From Geoalkalibacter subterraneus (lineage in GTDB: Bacteria; Desulfobacterota; Desulfuromonadia; Desulfuromonadales; Geoalkalibacteraceae), in assembly GCF_000827125.1 (NCBI RefSeq), contig NZ_CP010311.1:1116001-1180000 (forward strand): a stretch of DNA of 64,000 bases. Reading direction: 5' to 3'. The position numbers and the translations under genes are program-made. This document shows, piece after piece, positions 1 through 9,533 of this stretch (its first letter is position 1; the number at the start of each line of letters is the position of its first letter). The notes below the pieces were generated by a model. That model saw nothing but the letters and a program-made list of their open reading frames with translations, made no database searches and was not told the DNA's origin.

Positions 1-1
1 T

Positions 2-1531
2 CAGCATGGCCTGCCGCATCGCTTTCCTGCATCGGTGCTGGCGGCGGCGCAGGAGATTCCGGACCAGGTCTCGCCGGAGGAGTTTGGCGGGCGCGAGGAT
101 CTGCGCGAGTTGATCACCATGACTATCGACGGTGAAACGGCCAAGGATTTCGATGACGCTGTTTCGGTGCGCGATGAGGGGGGAGGGCGGGTCCGCCTGT
201 GGGTTTCCATCGCCGACGTGGGACATTACGTCAAACCGGGCAGCGAAATCGACCACGAAGCCTATGAACGCGGCACCAGCGTCTATTTCCCCGGCCGCTG
301 CATCCCCATGCTGCCGGAAAAGCTCAGCAACGGCATCTGCTCCCTCAACCCGGATGTTGAACGTCTTGCGATGACGGCGGAGATGCTTTTCGACGGGTCC
401 GGCAACCGCATTGAAAGCCGTTTCTATCCCTCCGTGATCCGCAGCGATGCCCGCCTGACCTACACCGAGGTGCGCGCCGTTCTGGAGGAGAACGGCTCTG
501 AGGTCCTCAAGCGACATCCCGGCATCGAAGGGCCGCTTGCAATCATGAAGGTTCTTGCGCGGCGTCTGATGGACCGGCGCCGCAAACGCGGCAGCATCGA
601 CTTCGACCTGCCCGAAGCGGAGATCATTCTCGATCTGCAGGGGCGCATCGAGGATATCGTGCGCAGCGAGCGACATTTCGCCCATCGCTTGATCGAGGAG
701 TTCATGCTGGCGGCCAACGAAGCCGTGGCGGGCTATCTCAGCGAGCGCGAACTGCCGCTTCTGTATCGCGTCCATGAAACGCCCGATCTTGAAAAATTGA
801 AAAACTTTCAGGAGTTTGTGCGCCATTTCGGATTTGATCTCAGCCTGCGCGACGAGAAGGTTTCGCCGCGCGATCTGCAGAAAGTTCTCGACGCGGTGGA
901 AGGGCGCCCTGAAGAGCGCATGATCAACCAGGTTCTGCTGCGCTGTATGAAGCAGGCCCGCTACGCACCTGAAAACGTCGGTCATTTCGGCCTGGCCGCC
1001 GACGATTACTGCCATTTCACCTCCCCGATCCGTCGCTATCCCGATCTTGTCGTGCATCGCATCCTGCGCGATGCCCTGGCGCCCGGCGGCCTCAGCGAGA
1101 AAAAGCGCGGCAAGCTCGAGCGCAACCTGCCGCGCATCGGCGAGCAGACGTCCGCCCGCGAGCGCAGAGCCATGGAAGCCGAACGCGACATCGTCGATCT
1201 GAAGAAATGCCAGTTCATGGTTCAGCATACCGGCGACAGTTTCGAGGGGATCATTTCAGGCGTGCAGGCGTTCGGGTTCTTCGTTGAGCTCAAGGAGTTC
1301 TTTGTGGAGGGGCTGGTTCATGTGTCTTCCCTGCACGATGATTTCTACCATTTTGAAGAAGAGATCCACCGCCTGTTGGGCGAAAACCACCGGCGCGTCT
1401 ACCAGATCGGTTCCGAGGTGCGGGTGCGCGTCGAGCATGTGGACCTGGAGCGCCGTCAGATCGACTTTGTTCTGGATGCAGACGCGACTAAGGACGCGGA
1501 CGCTGCGGACGATGATAAACCCTCCTCATAA
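2..1531 (+). CDS. rnr: Ribonuclease R (5'-truncated by window edge)
   Basis: This is the C-terminal 509 residues or so of a 3'-to-5' exoribonuclease that degrades structured RNA. The reading frame is open to the first base of the window, so the true start lies upstream. The RNB catalytic core is visible: the acidic motif IDGETAKDFDDAV near the start and the SPIRRYPDLVVHR motif further on. It is followed by a C-terminal S1 RNA-binding domain (roughly the last 95 residues, GVQAFGFFVEL...GLVHVSSL) and a short Asp-rich tail. The family is known for mRNA and rRNA quality control in the cytoplasm. ribF starts 15 bp after the stop, so the two may be co-transcribed. RNase II is the alternative, but the S1 arrangement and tail favour RNase R. 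Confidence 0.93.
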   Translation, partial: QHGLPHRFPASVLAAAQEIPDQVSPEEFGGREDLRELITMTIDGETAKDFDDAVSVRDEGGGRVRLWVSIADVGHYVKPGSEIDHEAYERGTSVYFPGRCIPMLPEKLSNGICSLNPDVERLAMTAEMLFDGSGNRIESRFYPSVIRSDARLTYTEVRAVLEENGSEVLKRHPGIEGPLAIMKVLARRLMDRRRKRGSIDFDLPEAEIILDLQGRIEDIVRSERHFAHRLIEEFMLAANEAVAGYLSERELPLLYRVHETPDLEKLKNFQEFVRHFGFDLSLRDEKVSPRDLQKVLDAVEGRPEERMINQVLLRCMKQARYAPENVGHFGLAADDYCHFTSPIRRYPDLVVHRILRDALAPGGLSEKKRGKLERNLPRIGEQTSARERRAMEAERDIVDLKKCQFMVQHTGDSFEGIISGVQAFGFFVELKEFFVEGLVHVSSLHDDFYHFEEEIHRLLGENHRRVYQIGSEVRVRVEHVDLERRQIDFVLDADATKDADAADDDKPSS

Positions 1532-1546
1532 CAACGGCTGTTCACG

Positions 1547-2512
1547 ATGAAGACCATTACTGATTTGTCCCGCATTAAAGAGCCGTTCCCCAACGCTGTG
1601 GTGACTCTTGGCAATTTCGACGGCGTTCACCTTGGGCACCGGGAAATTTTCCATCATGTGATCGATAAGGCGCGCGAAGCCGACGGGACCGCGATTGTAT
1701 TCAGTTTCCATCCGCATCCTCTCAAGGTTCTTGATCCCCGGCGGGAGTTGAAACTGCTCAACACCTACGACGAGAAAGTACGCCTGGTCGCCGCATCCGG
1801 GGTTGATGTGCTGATCTGCCCGACCTTCACCAGGGAATTCGCGGCCATGCGCCCGGAGCAGTTTGTTCATGACATCCTGGTTGAACGCATCGGTGCGCGC
1901 CGCATCGTGGTCGGCTACGATTACCGTTTCGGCCGTGGGCGACAGGGAGACGCGGATTTTCTTGAACAGCTCGGGTGTCGGCTCGGCTTCGAGGTGGATG
2001 TCCTCTCGCCCATCTCGCGCGACGGTGTCATCTACAGCTCCTCGCGAATCCGCGAAATGATCGCCTGCGGCGAGGTGGATCAGGTCGTTGCTCTTCTTGG
2101 CCGACAGTACAACCTGGAAGGGCAGGTGGTCCATGGCGACCACCGCGGAAGAGAGCTTGGCTTCCCGACCGCCAACCTGGTGACGGAGAAGGAGATGCTT
2201 CCCGCGCCGGGTGTCTACGCGGTGAAAGCGCGCCATGGCCGGCGTCTCTACGATGCGGTGGTCAATATCGGTCGTAAACCCACCTTTGAAGGTTCGGCTC
2301 AGACCATCGAAGTGCATCTGCTCGGTTTCGAAGGCAGCCTTTACGGGGAAAGGCTGCGGATCTATTTTTTCCAGAGATTGCGCCCGGAAAAGAAGTTCTC
2401 CGGTGTTGACTCCCTGATCGAGGCCATTCGCCAGGACGTCGCTCACGCTCGTGAAGTGTTGAAGAATGAACGGGTTATCGGCTACCGCGAATATCTGAGG
2501 CGCGAGCGATGA
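1547..2512 (+). CDS. ribF: Bifunctional riboflavin kinase / FAD synthetase
   Basis: It converts riboflavin to FMN and FMN to FAD in the cytoplasm. The 321-residue length is normal for the bacterial fused enzyme. The N-terminal adenylyltransferase domain shows GNFDGVHLGH (about residues 22-31), FHPHP and the SSSRIR motif (about 164-169). The C-terminal kinase domain shows GDHRGRELGFPTANL (about 198-212). The stop overlaps the aroE start by 4 bp (ATGA), indicating translational coupling. FAD and FMN supply would serve the flavoproteins of this organism, but no specific link to the neighbours is visible. Confidence 0.95.
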   Translation: MKTITDLSRIKEPFPNAVVTLGNFDGVHLGHREIFHHVIDKAREADGTAIVFSFHPHPLKVLDPRRELKLLNTYDEKVRLVAASGVDVLICPTFTREFAAMRPEQFVHDILVERIGARRIVVGYDYRFGRGRQGDADFLEQLGCRLGFEVDVLSPISRDGVIYSSSRIREMIACGEVDQVVALLGRQYNLEGQVVHGDHRGRELGFPTANLVTEKEMLPAPGVYAVKARHGRRLYDAVVNIGRKPTFEGSAQTIEVHLLGFEGSLYGERLRIYFFQRLRPEKKFSGVDSLIEAIRQDVAHAREVLKNERVIGYREYLRRER

Positions 2513-3414
2513 ACGGGACAACCGAGGAGATCTGCATTCGCGGAACCACCCGCGTTTTCGGGATATTCGGGGACCCTGTCGCTCATTCGCTGTCTCCGGT
2601 CATGCAGAACGCCGCTTTTGAAAAGGCCCGGATCGACGCGGTCTATGTGCCTTTCCACGTGCGGCCACACCAGCTTGCAGCTGCGGTGGCCGGTTTGCGG
2701 TCCCTCGGCATCGCCGGTCTCAACGTGACCGTTCCGCATAAGGAGAAGGTCCTTGACCTGCTGGATGACGTGGATGCCAACGCGCGGCTGATCGGAGCGG
2801 TCAATACCATCCTCCATCGCGACGGTCGGCTTTTTGGCTATAACACGGATGGAGTCGGATTATTGGAGGCTCTGCGCACGGAACTCGATTTTGATCCTGC
2901 GGGCAGCCGCGTGTTGCTACTGGGGGCCGGTGGAGCCTGCCGTGCTGCAGCAGTGGCCCTTTGTTACGCCGGAGCAAAACGCATTGACTGGGTTAATCGC
3001 ACCGCACAACGGGCACAGAAGCTGGCGGATGAATTCTCGGCGCATTTTCCAGGCACAGCATTTGCAACATATCCCTGGGATTTTCAGGAACCGTCGACAT
3101 TCCCGGCGGCGGCCCTGGCCGAGGTCGATCTGGTGATCAACACCACGACTCTCGGCTTGAAGGGCGAGCGCATCGCGCTGCCCTGGCATCTGCTGTCCCC
3201 CCAGGTCCGCATTTACGATATGGTGTACGCTTCCGAAAAGACGCCCCTGTGCGAGCAGGCCGGTCTCCATGGCTGCCGGGCCGCTGACGGATTGAGCATG
3301 CTGGTGGGGCAGGGCGAGCACGCATTTCGGATCTGGACCGGCGTCCCCGCGCCTGCCGGCGTCATGAAAAACCGGCTTTTGGCGGTGCTGCATGACAAAA
3401 AGCATCCGTCTTGA
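2509..3414 (+). CDS. aroE: Shikimate dehydrogenase
   Basis: It performs the NADPH-dependent reduction of 3-dehydroshikimate to shikimate in aromatic amino acid synthesis. The substrate motif SLSPVMQNAAF (about residues 24-34), the catalytic-lysine motif NVTVPHKE (about 72-79), the NTDGVGL segment and the Rossmann loop GAGGACRAA are all present in a 301-residue protein. The start ATG overlaps the ribF stop. aroK, aroB and aroQ of the same pathway lie 20 kb downstream, so the pathway genes are split within the window. The stop sits inside an AT-rich segment that also carries promoter-like hexamers for pilB. Confidence 0.95.
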   Translation: MNGTTEEICIRGTTRVFGIFGDPVAHSLSPVMQNAAFEKARIDAVYVPFHVRPHQLAAAVAGLRSLGIAGLNVTVPHKEKVLDLLDDVDANARLIGAVNTILHRDGRLFGYNTDGVGLLEALRTELDFDPAGSRVLLLGAGGACRAAAVALCYAGAKRIDWVNRTAQRAQKLADEFSAHFPGTAFATYPWDFQEPSTFPAAALAEVDLVINTTTLGLKGERIALPWHLLSPQVRIYDMVYASEKTPLCEQAGLHGCRAADGLSMLVGQGEHAFRIWTGVPAPAGVMKNRLLAVLHDKKHPS

Positions 3415-3442
3415 CAGTTGACAATTAAAAATTTATTATAAT
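3411..3442 (+). promoter_or_regulatory. Candidate sigma-70 promoter for pilB
   Basis: Two TTGACA hexamers (3411-3416 and 3418-3423) are followed by TATAAT at 3437-3442. Spacers are 20 and 13 bases, neither ideal, although the overlapping TAATAT at 3439-3444 gives 15. The segment is far more AT-rich than its surroundings and precedes pilB by about 35 bases. The call is an inference from the hexamers and position. Confidence 0.4.
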
Positions 3443-3477
3443 ATGTCGAAAATTCAAAGAGGGGCAATTTTAGATTT

Positions 3478-5178
3478 ATGACCCGCAATCGACTTGGAGA
3501 GCTTCTGGTTCGCAGCCAATTGATCACCGACGATCAACTGGCTCAGGCCATCGAGGATCAGAAAAAACAGGGAGGGCGCCTCGGCTCCTGCCTGATCAAG
3601 CTCGGTTTTATCCAGGATGATGAACTGGCCTCCTTCCTTTCGAAGCAGTACGGGGTTCCTTCAATCAACCTCGAAGAGTTTGATATCGACCCCGTCATTC
3701 TGCGCCTGATCCCGCCAGATGTTGCGCAGAAATACCAGGTCATTCCGGTCAACCGTGCCGGAGCCACCCTGATCGTCGCCATGAGCGACCCTTCCAACAT
3801 CTTCGCCATTGACGATATCAAGTTCATGACCGGCTATAACATCGAAGTCGTGGTGGCGCCTGATGCCGCCATCAAGGCGGCGATCGATCAGTATTACGAT
3901 CAGAGCGCCACCCTGGCCGATGTTATGGAGGGTCTCGACGATATTGATCTTGAGGTGGTTGATGAAGATGACAAGTTCGATGTGCGCGAGCTTGAAAAAG
4001 CGACCGAAGATGCGCCCGTCGTCAAGCTGGTCAATCTGATCCTCACCGACGCCATCAAAAAGAAGGCCTCGGATATCCATATCGAACCCTACGAAACAGT
4101 CTTCCGGGTGCGCTATCGCATTGACGGTGTGCTGTATGAAGTGATGAAGCCGCCCATGAAGCTCAAAAACGCGATTACCTCCCGCCTCAAAATCATGGCT
4201 GAGATGGATATCGCCGAGCGGCGTCTGCCCCAGGACGGCCGCATCAAGATCAAGCTGCCCGGCGGCAAGGACATGGATTTCCGGGTCAACTGCATGCCGA
4301 CCCTCTTTGGGGAAAAGGTTGTCCTGCGTCTGCTTGACAAGGGCAACCTTCAGCTCGACATGACTAAATTGGGCTATGAGGAGAAGGCGCTTAAATGGTT
4401 CAAGAAAGAGATCCACAAACCGTTCGGCATGGTTTTGGTCACCGGGCCGACGGGTTCCGGCAAGACGGTTTCTCTTTATTCTGCGCTGAGTGAACTCAAC
4501 AAGGTCAGCGATAATATCTCGACCGCCGAGGATCCGGTGGAATTCAACTTCGCCGGTATCAACCAGGTGCAGATGCATGAGGAGATCGGCCTCAATTTCG
4601 CCGCGGCGCTGCGCGCCTTCCTGCGTCAGGACCCGGACATCATCATGATCGGTGAGATTCGCGATTTCGAGACCGCCGAGATCGGGGTCAAGGCCGCGCT
4701 GACCGGTCATATGGTGCTCTCAACCCTGCACACCAACGACGCGCCGAGCACCATCAACCGTCTGCTGAATATGGGGATTGAACCATTCCTGGTCGCGTCG
4801 GCGGTTAATCTGATTACCGCACAGCGCCTGGCGCGACGGGTCTGCCCCGAGTGCAAAGAGCCTGAGGATATCCCCAAGCAGTCCCTTATCGAGGCGGGTG
4901 TCCCCGGTGATGAAGTCGACGGCATCGTCTGCTACCGGGGCATGGGATGCTCCCACTGCAACAAGACCGGCTATCGCGGCCGGGTTGGCTTGTACCAGGT
5001 CATGCCCATGTTCGAGGAGATTCGCGAAATGGTTCTGGCTGGGGCCAATACCGCTGAAATCAAGCGCGAATCCATGCGGTTGGGGGTCAAGACCATGCGG
5101 CAGTCGGCATTGACCAAGCTGCAGGAAGGGGTGGTTTCTTTTGAAGAGGTCCTGCGCTGCACCATTGCCGATGACTGA
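3478..5178 (+). CDS. pilB: Type IV pilus assembly ATPase PilB
   Basis: This is the cytoplasmic hexameric motor ATPase that powers pilus extension with PilC and PilM. The 566-residue protein starts with an MshEN/GSPII_E N-terminal domain (about residues 1-150), a domain family some members of which bind cyclic di-GMP. The secretion-ATPase core follows, with Walker A GPTGSGKT at about 323-330, the Asp box DPDIIMIGEIRD and the His-box region. The zinc-binding cysteines CPEC and CSHC lie near the C-terminus. It opens a pilB-pilT-pilC-pilS-pilR run on the same strand, the usual Desulfuromonadales order. The ATG has only a distant GAGGGG purine run upstream. Confidence 0.95.
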   Translation: MTRNRLGELLVRSQLITDDQLAQAIEDQKKQGGRLGSCLIKLGFIQDDELASFLSKQYGVPSINLEEFDIDPVILRLIPPDVAQKYQVIPVNRAGATLIVAMSDPSNIFAIDDIKFMTGYNIEVVVAPDAAIKAAIDQYYDQSATLADVMEGLDDIDLEVVDEDDKFDVRELEKATEDAPVVKLVNLILTDAIKKKASDIHIEPYETVFRVRYRIDGVLYEVMKPPMKLKNAITSRLKIMAEMDIAERRLPQDGRIKIKLPGGKDMDFRVNCMPTLFGEKVVLRLLDKGNLQLDMTKLGYEEKALKWFKKEIHKPFGMVLVTGPTGSGKTVSLYSALSELNKVSDNISTAEDPVEFNFAGINQVQMHEEIGLNFAAALRAFLRQDPDIIMIGEIRDFETAEIGVKAALTGHMVLSTLHTNDAPSTINRLLNMGIEPFLVASAVNLITAQRLARRVCPECKEPEDIPKQSLIEAGVPGDEVDGIVCYRGMGCSHCNKTGYRGRVGLYQVMPMFEEIREMVLAGANTAEIKRESMRLGVKTMRQSALTKLQEGVVSFEEVLRCTIADD

Positions 5179-5185
5179 TGGCGTC

Positions 5186-5293
5186 GCAAAAATTCCGCCC
5201 TACGGCGTTACGGCGTTTTTTCAGGACCTCGACATACTGATGTATGCCTTCGCCCCTGAAAAAACACCAGGCCTTGCAGGACGAAATTTTTGC
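5186..5293. repeat. About 108-bp imperfect palindrome between pilB and pilT
   Basis: The outer arms GCAAAAATT and AATTTTTGC, the inner arms TTTTTTCAGG and CCTGAAAAAA, and a central CATAC-TGAT-GTATG hairpin form nested inverted repeats that would fold into a long stem. It directly follows the pilB stop. It resembles dispersed palindromic intergenic elements and could act as an mRNA-stabilising or terminating structure. No coding capacity is seen. Confidence 0.6.
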
Positions 5294-5361
5294 TTAGCCA
5301 TTTTCTGAATTTTCGTGAGTACATCATGATTGATCGGGGCCGTATTGATCAACGCCAATCT

Positions 5362-5399
5362 CCCTCACCCCGGCCATCTCCCGCTGGGAGAGGGGGAAG
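5362..5399. repeat. Short GC-rich hairpin repeat upstream of pilT
   Basis: A CCCTCACCCCGGCC block is followed by a CTCCC-GCT-GGGAG hairpin and a GGGGGAA tail. This composition is typical of short dispersed intergenic repeats in many bacterial genomes. It lies 55 bases before the pilT start and has no recognisable regulatory role. Confidence 0.45.
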
Positions 5400-5453
5400 T
5401 GCGGCAGGGGCGAACGGGAGAGATCACATTCATTCAATGACACAGGGAGTGCC

Positions 5454-6572
5454 ATGTCCGCCAATATTCATCAATTGCTGAAAACCATGGTCGAGCAGGG
5501 CGCGTCGGACCTCCATATCTCGACCGCGACCCCGCCGCAGCTGCGCATCGACGGCAAAGTGATGCCCATGAAATTGCCGCCTATGACGCCGGCGGAAACC
5601 AAGCAGTTGTGCTACAACATTCTGACGGATGCCCAGAAACGCAAATTCGAGGAGGAAAGCGAACTCGATTTTTCCTTCGGCGTCAAGGGATTGTCCCGTT
5701 TCCGCGGTAATCTGTTCATGCAGCGTGGCGCAGTGGCGGGCGCGTTCCGCATGATTCCCTACAAGATCCTCACTTATGATGAACTCGGCCTGCCGCCGGT
5801 GGTCAAGGAGATCTCGCGCAAGCCGCGCGGACTGATCCTGGTCACAGGCCCGACCGGCAGCGGCAAGTCGACCACCCTGGCTTCAATGATCGATCAGATC
5901 AACGAGGAACGCCAGGATCACATCATCACGATTGAAGATCCCATCGAGTACCTGCACTCCCATAAGCGCTGCCTGGTGAATCAGCGTGAGGTCGGTGCCG
6001 ATACCGACTCCTTTAAAAAGGCCCTCAAGCACATTCTGCGTCAGGATCCGGACGTCGTGCTGCTGGGGGAGCTGCGGGACCTTGAAACGATCGAGGCCGC
6101 TTTGACCATTGCCGAAACCGGCCACCTCTGCTTCGCCACCCTGCACACCAACGGCTGCGTGCAGACCATCAACCGTGTGATCGACGTCTTCCCTACCAGC
6201 CAGCAGACCCAGGTGCGCGCACAACTGTCGTTCGTACTCGAAGGCGTCATTTCACAGACCCTGCTGCCGAAAGCCTCTGGCCGCGGCCGTGCTCTCGCAT
6301 TGGAAATCATGGTGCCCAACGCGGCGATCCGCAACCTGATCCGCGAGGACAAGGTGCATCAGATCTATTCGCAGATGCAGATGGGGCAGGAAAAATACGG
6401 CATGCAGACACTTAATCAATCCCTTTTCATGCTTTATCACAAAAAAATCATCACTCTCGATGATGCTCTGAACAGGTCGTCCGATCATGAGGAGCTGCGC
6501 CAGATGGTGGCCAACCCCGCCTCCGTGCTCAAACGCATGGGGCCCGGCTCCGCACCGCGGGCGAACGGATGA
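5454..6572 (+). CDS. pilT: Type IV pilus retraction ATPase PilT
   Basis: This cytoplasmic hexameric ATPase depolymerises the pilus for retraction and twitching. Its 372 residues carry an N-terminal PAS-like domain, Walker A GPTGSGKST at about residues 132-140, an Asp box (DPDVVLLGELRD), the His-box region (ETGHLCFATLHTN) and the AIRNLIRE motif near residue 285. That last motif is characteristic of PilT and needed for retraction in the family. The protein lies between pilB and pilC and is separated from pilB by about 275 bp of palindromic repeats, so it may have its own transcript. The start is supported by its match to the usual PilT N-terminus. Confidence 0.95.
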   Translation: MSANIHQLLKTMVEQGASDLHISTATPPQLRIDGKVMPMKLPPMTPAETKQLCYNILTDAQKRKFEEESELDFSFGVKGLSRFRGNLFMQRGAVAGAFRMIPYKILTYDELGLPPVVKEISRKPRGLILVTGPTGSGKSTTLASMIDQINEERQDHIITIEDPIEYLHSHKRCLVNQREVGADTDSFKKALKHILRQDPDVVLLGELRDLETIEAALTIAETGHLCFATLHTNGCVQTINRVIDVFPTSQQTQVRAQLSFVLEGVISQTLLPKASGRGRALALEIMVPNAAIRNLIREDKVHQIYSQMQMGQEKYGMQTLNQSLFMLYHKKIITLDDALNRSSDHEELRQMVANPASVLKRMGPGSAPRANG

Positions 6573-6602
6573 CGACAACATCGATCATCATGAGGTCGGA
6601 CA

Positions 6603-7820
6603 ATGGCTAAATTTGCCTGGGAAGGAAAAACACGGGCCGGACAGGTCCAGAAAGGCGAAATGGAAGGGCCGAATCAGGCCGCCGTTTCTGCAACCCTGCG
6701 TCGCCAGGGGATCATGCCCTCCAACATCAAGGAGCGCGGCAAGGGACTGGACCGCGACCTCAAGATCCCTGGTATGGAGCCCAAGGTCACCACCAAGGAC
6801 CTGGTGGTATTCACCCGCCAGTTCGCCACCATGATCGATGCAGGTCTTCCGCTGGTGCAGTGTCTCGATATCCTGGGACGCCAGCAGGACAACAAGACCT
6901 TCAAGAAGATGCTGGTCCAGGTCAAGGAGGATGTCGAAGCCGGCTCGACTTTTGCCGATGCCTTGAAGAAACATCCCAAGGCATTCGACGAATTGTACGT
7001 CAACCTGGTGGCGGCCGGTGAGGTCGGCGGTATCCTCGATACGATTCTCAACCGTCTGGCGGCTTATATCGAAAAAGCCCTCAAGCTCAAGAAACAGATC
7101 AAGGGAGCGATGACCTACCCCGCGACCGTTGTAGGAATCGCATTTGTCGTGATTGCGGTCATCCTGGTATTCGTTATCCCGACATTCGAGCAGATGTTCG
7201 CCGATTTCGGCGGCGCGCTGCCTGCCCCGACCCAGTTCGTCATTAACCTGAGCAATTTTGTGCAGGATTATATCCTCGCGATCATCGGAGGCATCATTAT
7301 TTCGATTTTCGCCTTCAAGAGGATCTACCGCACCCAGAAGGGGCGTGCGAAGATCGATGATTGGGCCCTGAAGCTGCCGATCTTCGGCCCCTTGATCCGC
7401 AAGGCGGCGGTGGCTAAATTCACCCGCACCCTGGGCACCATGATCAGCTCAGGCGTGCCGATTCTCGACGGCCTCGACATTGTGGCCAAGACCGCAGGCA
7501 ACAAAACCGTTGAAAAGGCGATCTACAAAGTGCGCCAGAGCATCAGCGAGGGCAAGACCATTGCCGAGCCTCTTGAGCAATCCGGCGTCTTTCCTCCCAT
7601 GGTGTGCCAGATGATCGCGGTCGGCGAGCAGTCGGGCGCCATCGATACCATGCTCAACAAGATCGCCGATTTCTACGACGATGAAGTCGATGATGCCGTT
7701 TCGGCGCTGACCTCCATGCTCGAACCGCTGCTCATGCTGTTTCTCGGCACGACGGTCGGTGGCCTTGTCATTGCCATGTATCTGCCGATCTTCAAACTGG
7801 CCGGCACCGTCGGTGGTTGA
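6603..7820 (+). CDS. pilC: Type IV pilus inner-membrane platform protein PilC
   Basis: PilC is the polytopic platform protein that couples PilB and PilT to pilin polymerisation. The 405-residue sequence has the two T2SSF repeats of the GspF/PilC family, with hydrophobic segments at about residues 170-195, 215-240 and 370-395. The N-terminal FAWEGKTRAGQVQKGEMEG is the family opening. It starts 30 bp after pilT with a GGTCGGAC purine stretch upstream. The stop overlaps the possible TTG start of pilS. Confidence 0.95.
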   Translation: MAKFAWEGKTRAGQVQKGEMEGPNQAAVSATLRRQGIMPSNIKERGKGLDRDLKIPGMEPKVTTKDLVVFTRQFATMIDAGLPLVQCLDILGRQQDNKTFKKMLVQVKEDVEAGSTFADALKKHPKAFDELYVNLVAAGEVGGILDTILNRLAAYIEKALKLKKQIKGAMTYPATVVGIAFVVIAVILVFVIPTFEQMFADFGGALPAPTQFVINLSNFVQDYILAIIGGIIISIFAFKRIYRTQKGRAKIDDWALKLPIFGPLIRKAAVAKFTRTLGTMISSGVPILDGLDIVAKTAGNKTVEKAIYKVRQSISEGKTIAEPLEQSGVFPPMVCQMIAVGEQSGAIDTMLNKIADFYDDEVDDAVSALTSMLEPLLMLFLGTTVGGLVIAMYLPIFKLAGTVGG

Positions 7821-7834
7821 CAGCGGAACCTGTC

Positions 7835-9487
7835 ATGGATGATGCGGTCCTCGCGACGGGTCGGCCCGGGCCGACCCGTTCGCAGTTGAGCTGGTTTCTA
7901 TTTCTGCGCGTTGTCGTCATCTCGCTATTTCTCGGCGGGATGATCGTTTATCAGCTCAGCGCCCGTCTTGCCGTCGACCATCCCACTCTTGACATCCTGT
8001 TCGCGCTGGTGGGGCTTTCCTACCTGCAAGCCATCGTTTCGGCACTGCTGCTGACCCGTGTGCGCCGTCTGACGACTTTCACCCAGGTGCAGATCGTCTG
8101 GGACCTGCTGTTTGTGACTGCCCTGATTTATCTCAGCGGCGGGCAGGACAGCATTTTTTCATTTCTGTATATCCTGATTATCATCGGCAGTGCGTTCCTG
8201 ATGGCACGGCGCGACGCCTTTGTGGTCGCTTCCGCCGCCTCTATTCTTTACGGCAGCCTGCTCGATCTGCAGTATTTCGGCTACCTGCCGGAGCTCGGCG
8301 GGCTGCATTTCCCCGCTCAAGGGGACGGCCGCCAGATTTTTTTCGCCCTGTTCGTCAACGTCGTCGCGTTTTTTCTGACCGCTTTTCTGGCAGGTACTCT
8401 TTCGGAGCGGTTGCGCCTCAGCCAACAGGCGCTGGTGCGGCGCGAGATCGATTATGAGGAACTGGAAAACCTCAACCGCGCCATTCTCGCCAACATCGGC
8501 AGCGGATTGCTGATGGTCAACCGCCAGGGGCGGATCCGCTCCTTCAATGCGGCGGGCACGCGCATTACCGGCTATCGGCTGGAAGAGGTCTATGACCGGG
8601 ATGTTCGCCAGGTCTTTCCAGCCCTCGACGTTTTTACCGGCGAGATCAAGCCGGTCACGCGCGGAGAATGCCTTTTAACCGCTAAAAACGGCAATCGGCA
8701 TACCATCGGCTACGATGCCGCCTACCTGCGTGATCGCAGCGGGGCGATCCTTGGTCTGCTGGTGACCTTTCAGGACCTGAGTCACGTCAAGGAAATGGAA
8801 GCCCGCCTGCAGCGCGCCGATCGGCTGGCGGCGGTGGGGCGGCTGGCGTCGGGCATGGCCCATGAGATTCGCAATCCCCTGGCTTCCATCAGCGGCTCCG
8901 TGCAACTGTTGATGGAAACCGAGGGCCTCTCCGAGCCGGACCGGCGGTTGATGAGTATCGTGGTGCGCGAAGCCGACCGCCTCAGCGGGCTTCTGACCGA
9001 TTTTCTTCATTATGCCCGCCCCGGCAACCCGCTCAAAGAAAAGGTCGATGTGGCGCAACTCTTTGATGAGTTGGCCGATCTTCTCATGGCGGATGAGCGC
9101 TTTTGTGATATAGAGATTGACGGGCAGTATCCCCGGCCTTGTTTTTTTGAACTCGATGTCAAACAGATGCGCCAGGTGTTGTGGAACCTGAGCGTAAATG
9201 CCAGTGAAGCCATGGAGCGACACGGCCGGCTCACTTTTCTGGCTGATTCGGAAAAAAGCCTGATCGCTATCGAAGACACAGGCCCAGGCATCCCGCAGGA
9301 TATTCGGCAGAAGATCTTCGACCCCTTTTTTACCACCAAGGATTCCGGCACCGGCCTCGGCCTGGCGACCGTGCATGCCGTGGTGGAGAGTCACGGTGGA
9401 GAAGTGTTGGCACTTGAAGGGAAAGCGGGCGGCGCCCGCTTTGAAATTCACCTGCCGCAGAGAACCGGGCACGAAGCGAAACTGTGA
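7835..9487 (+). CDS. pilS: Sensor histidine kinase PilS
   Basis: This is the membrane sensor kinase that partners PilR to control pilA. It has several N-terminal transmembrane segments (about residues 18-180), then a PAS domain, a HisKA box ([11 protein letters not shown], His at about 343) and an HATPase domain with the N box, DTGPGIP and [13 protein letters not shown] at 7817 that overlaps the pilC stop would add six residues. The ATG at 7835 is preferred because GGA lies 7 bases upstream of it. pilR follows 46 bp later. The family phosphorylates the cognate sigma-54 activator; in some species PilS senses inner-membrane pilin levels. Confidence 0.92.
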   Translation: MDDAVLATGRPGPTRSQLSWFLFLRVVVISLFLGGMIVYQLSARLAVDHPTLDILFALVGLSYLQAIVSALLLTRVRRLTTFTQVQIVWDLLFVTALIYLSGGQDSIFSFLYILIIIGSAFLMARRDAFVVASAASILYGSLLDLQYFGYLPELGGLHFPAQGDGRQIFFALFVNVVAFFLTAFLAGTLSERLRLSQQALVRREIDYEELENLNRAILANIGSGLLMVNRQGRIRSFNAAGTRITGYRLEEVYDRDVRQVFPALDVFTGEIKPVTRGECLLTAKNGNRHTIGYDAAYLRDRSGAILGLLVTFQDLSHVKEMEARLQRADRLAAVGRLASGMAHEIRNPLASISGSVQLLMETEGLSEPDRRLMSIVVREADRLSGLLTDFLHYARPGNPLKEKVDVAQLFDELADLLMADERFCDIEIDGQYPRPCFFELDVKQMRQVLWNLSVNASEAMERHGRLTFLADSEKSLIAIEDTGPGIPQDIRQKIFDPFFTTKDSGTGLGLATVHAVVESHGGEVLALEGKAGGARFEIHLPQRTGHEAKL

Positions 9488-9533
9488 ATTCAATTCCACT
9501 CTCAGGGTGGTGTCATAAACGGAGACATAACTT

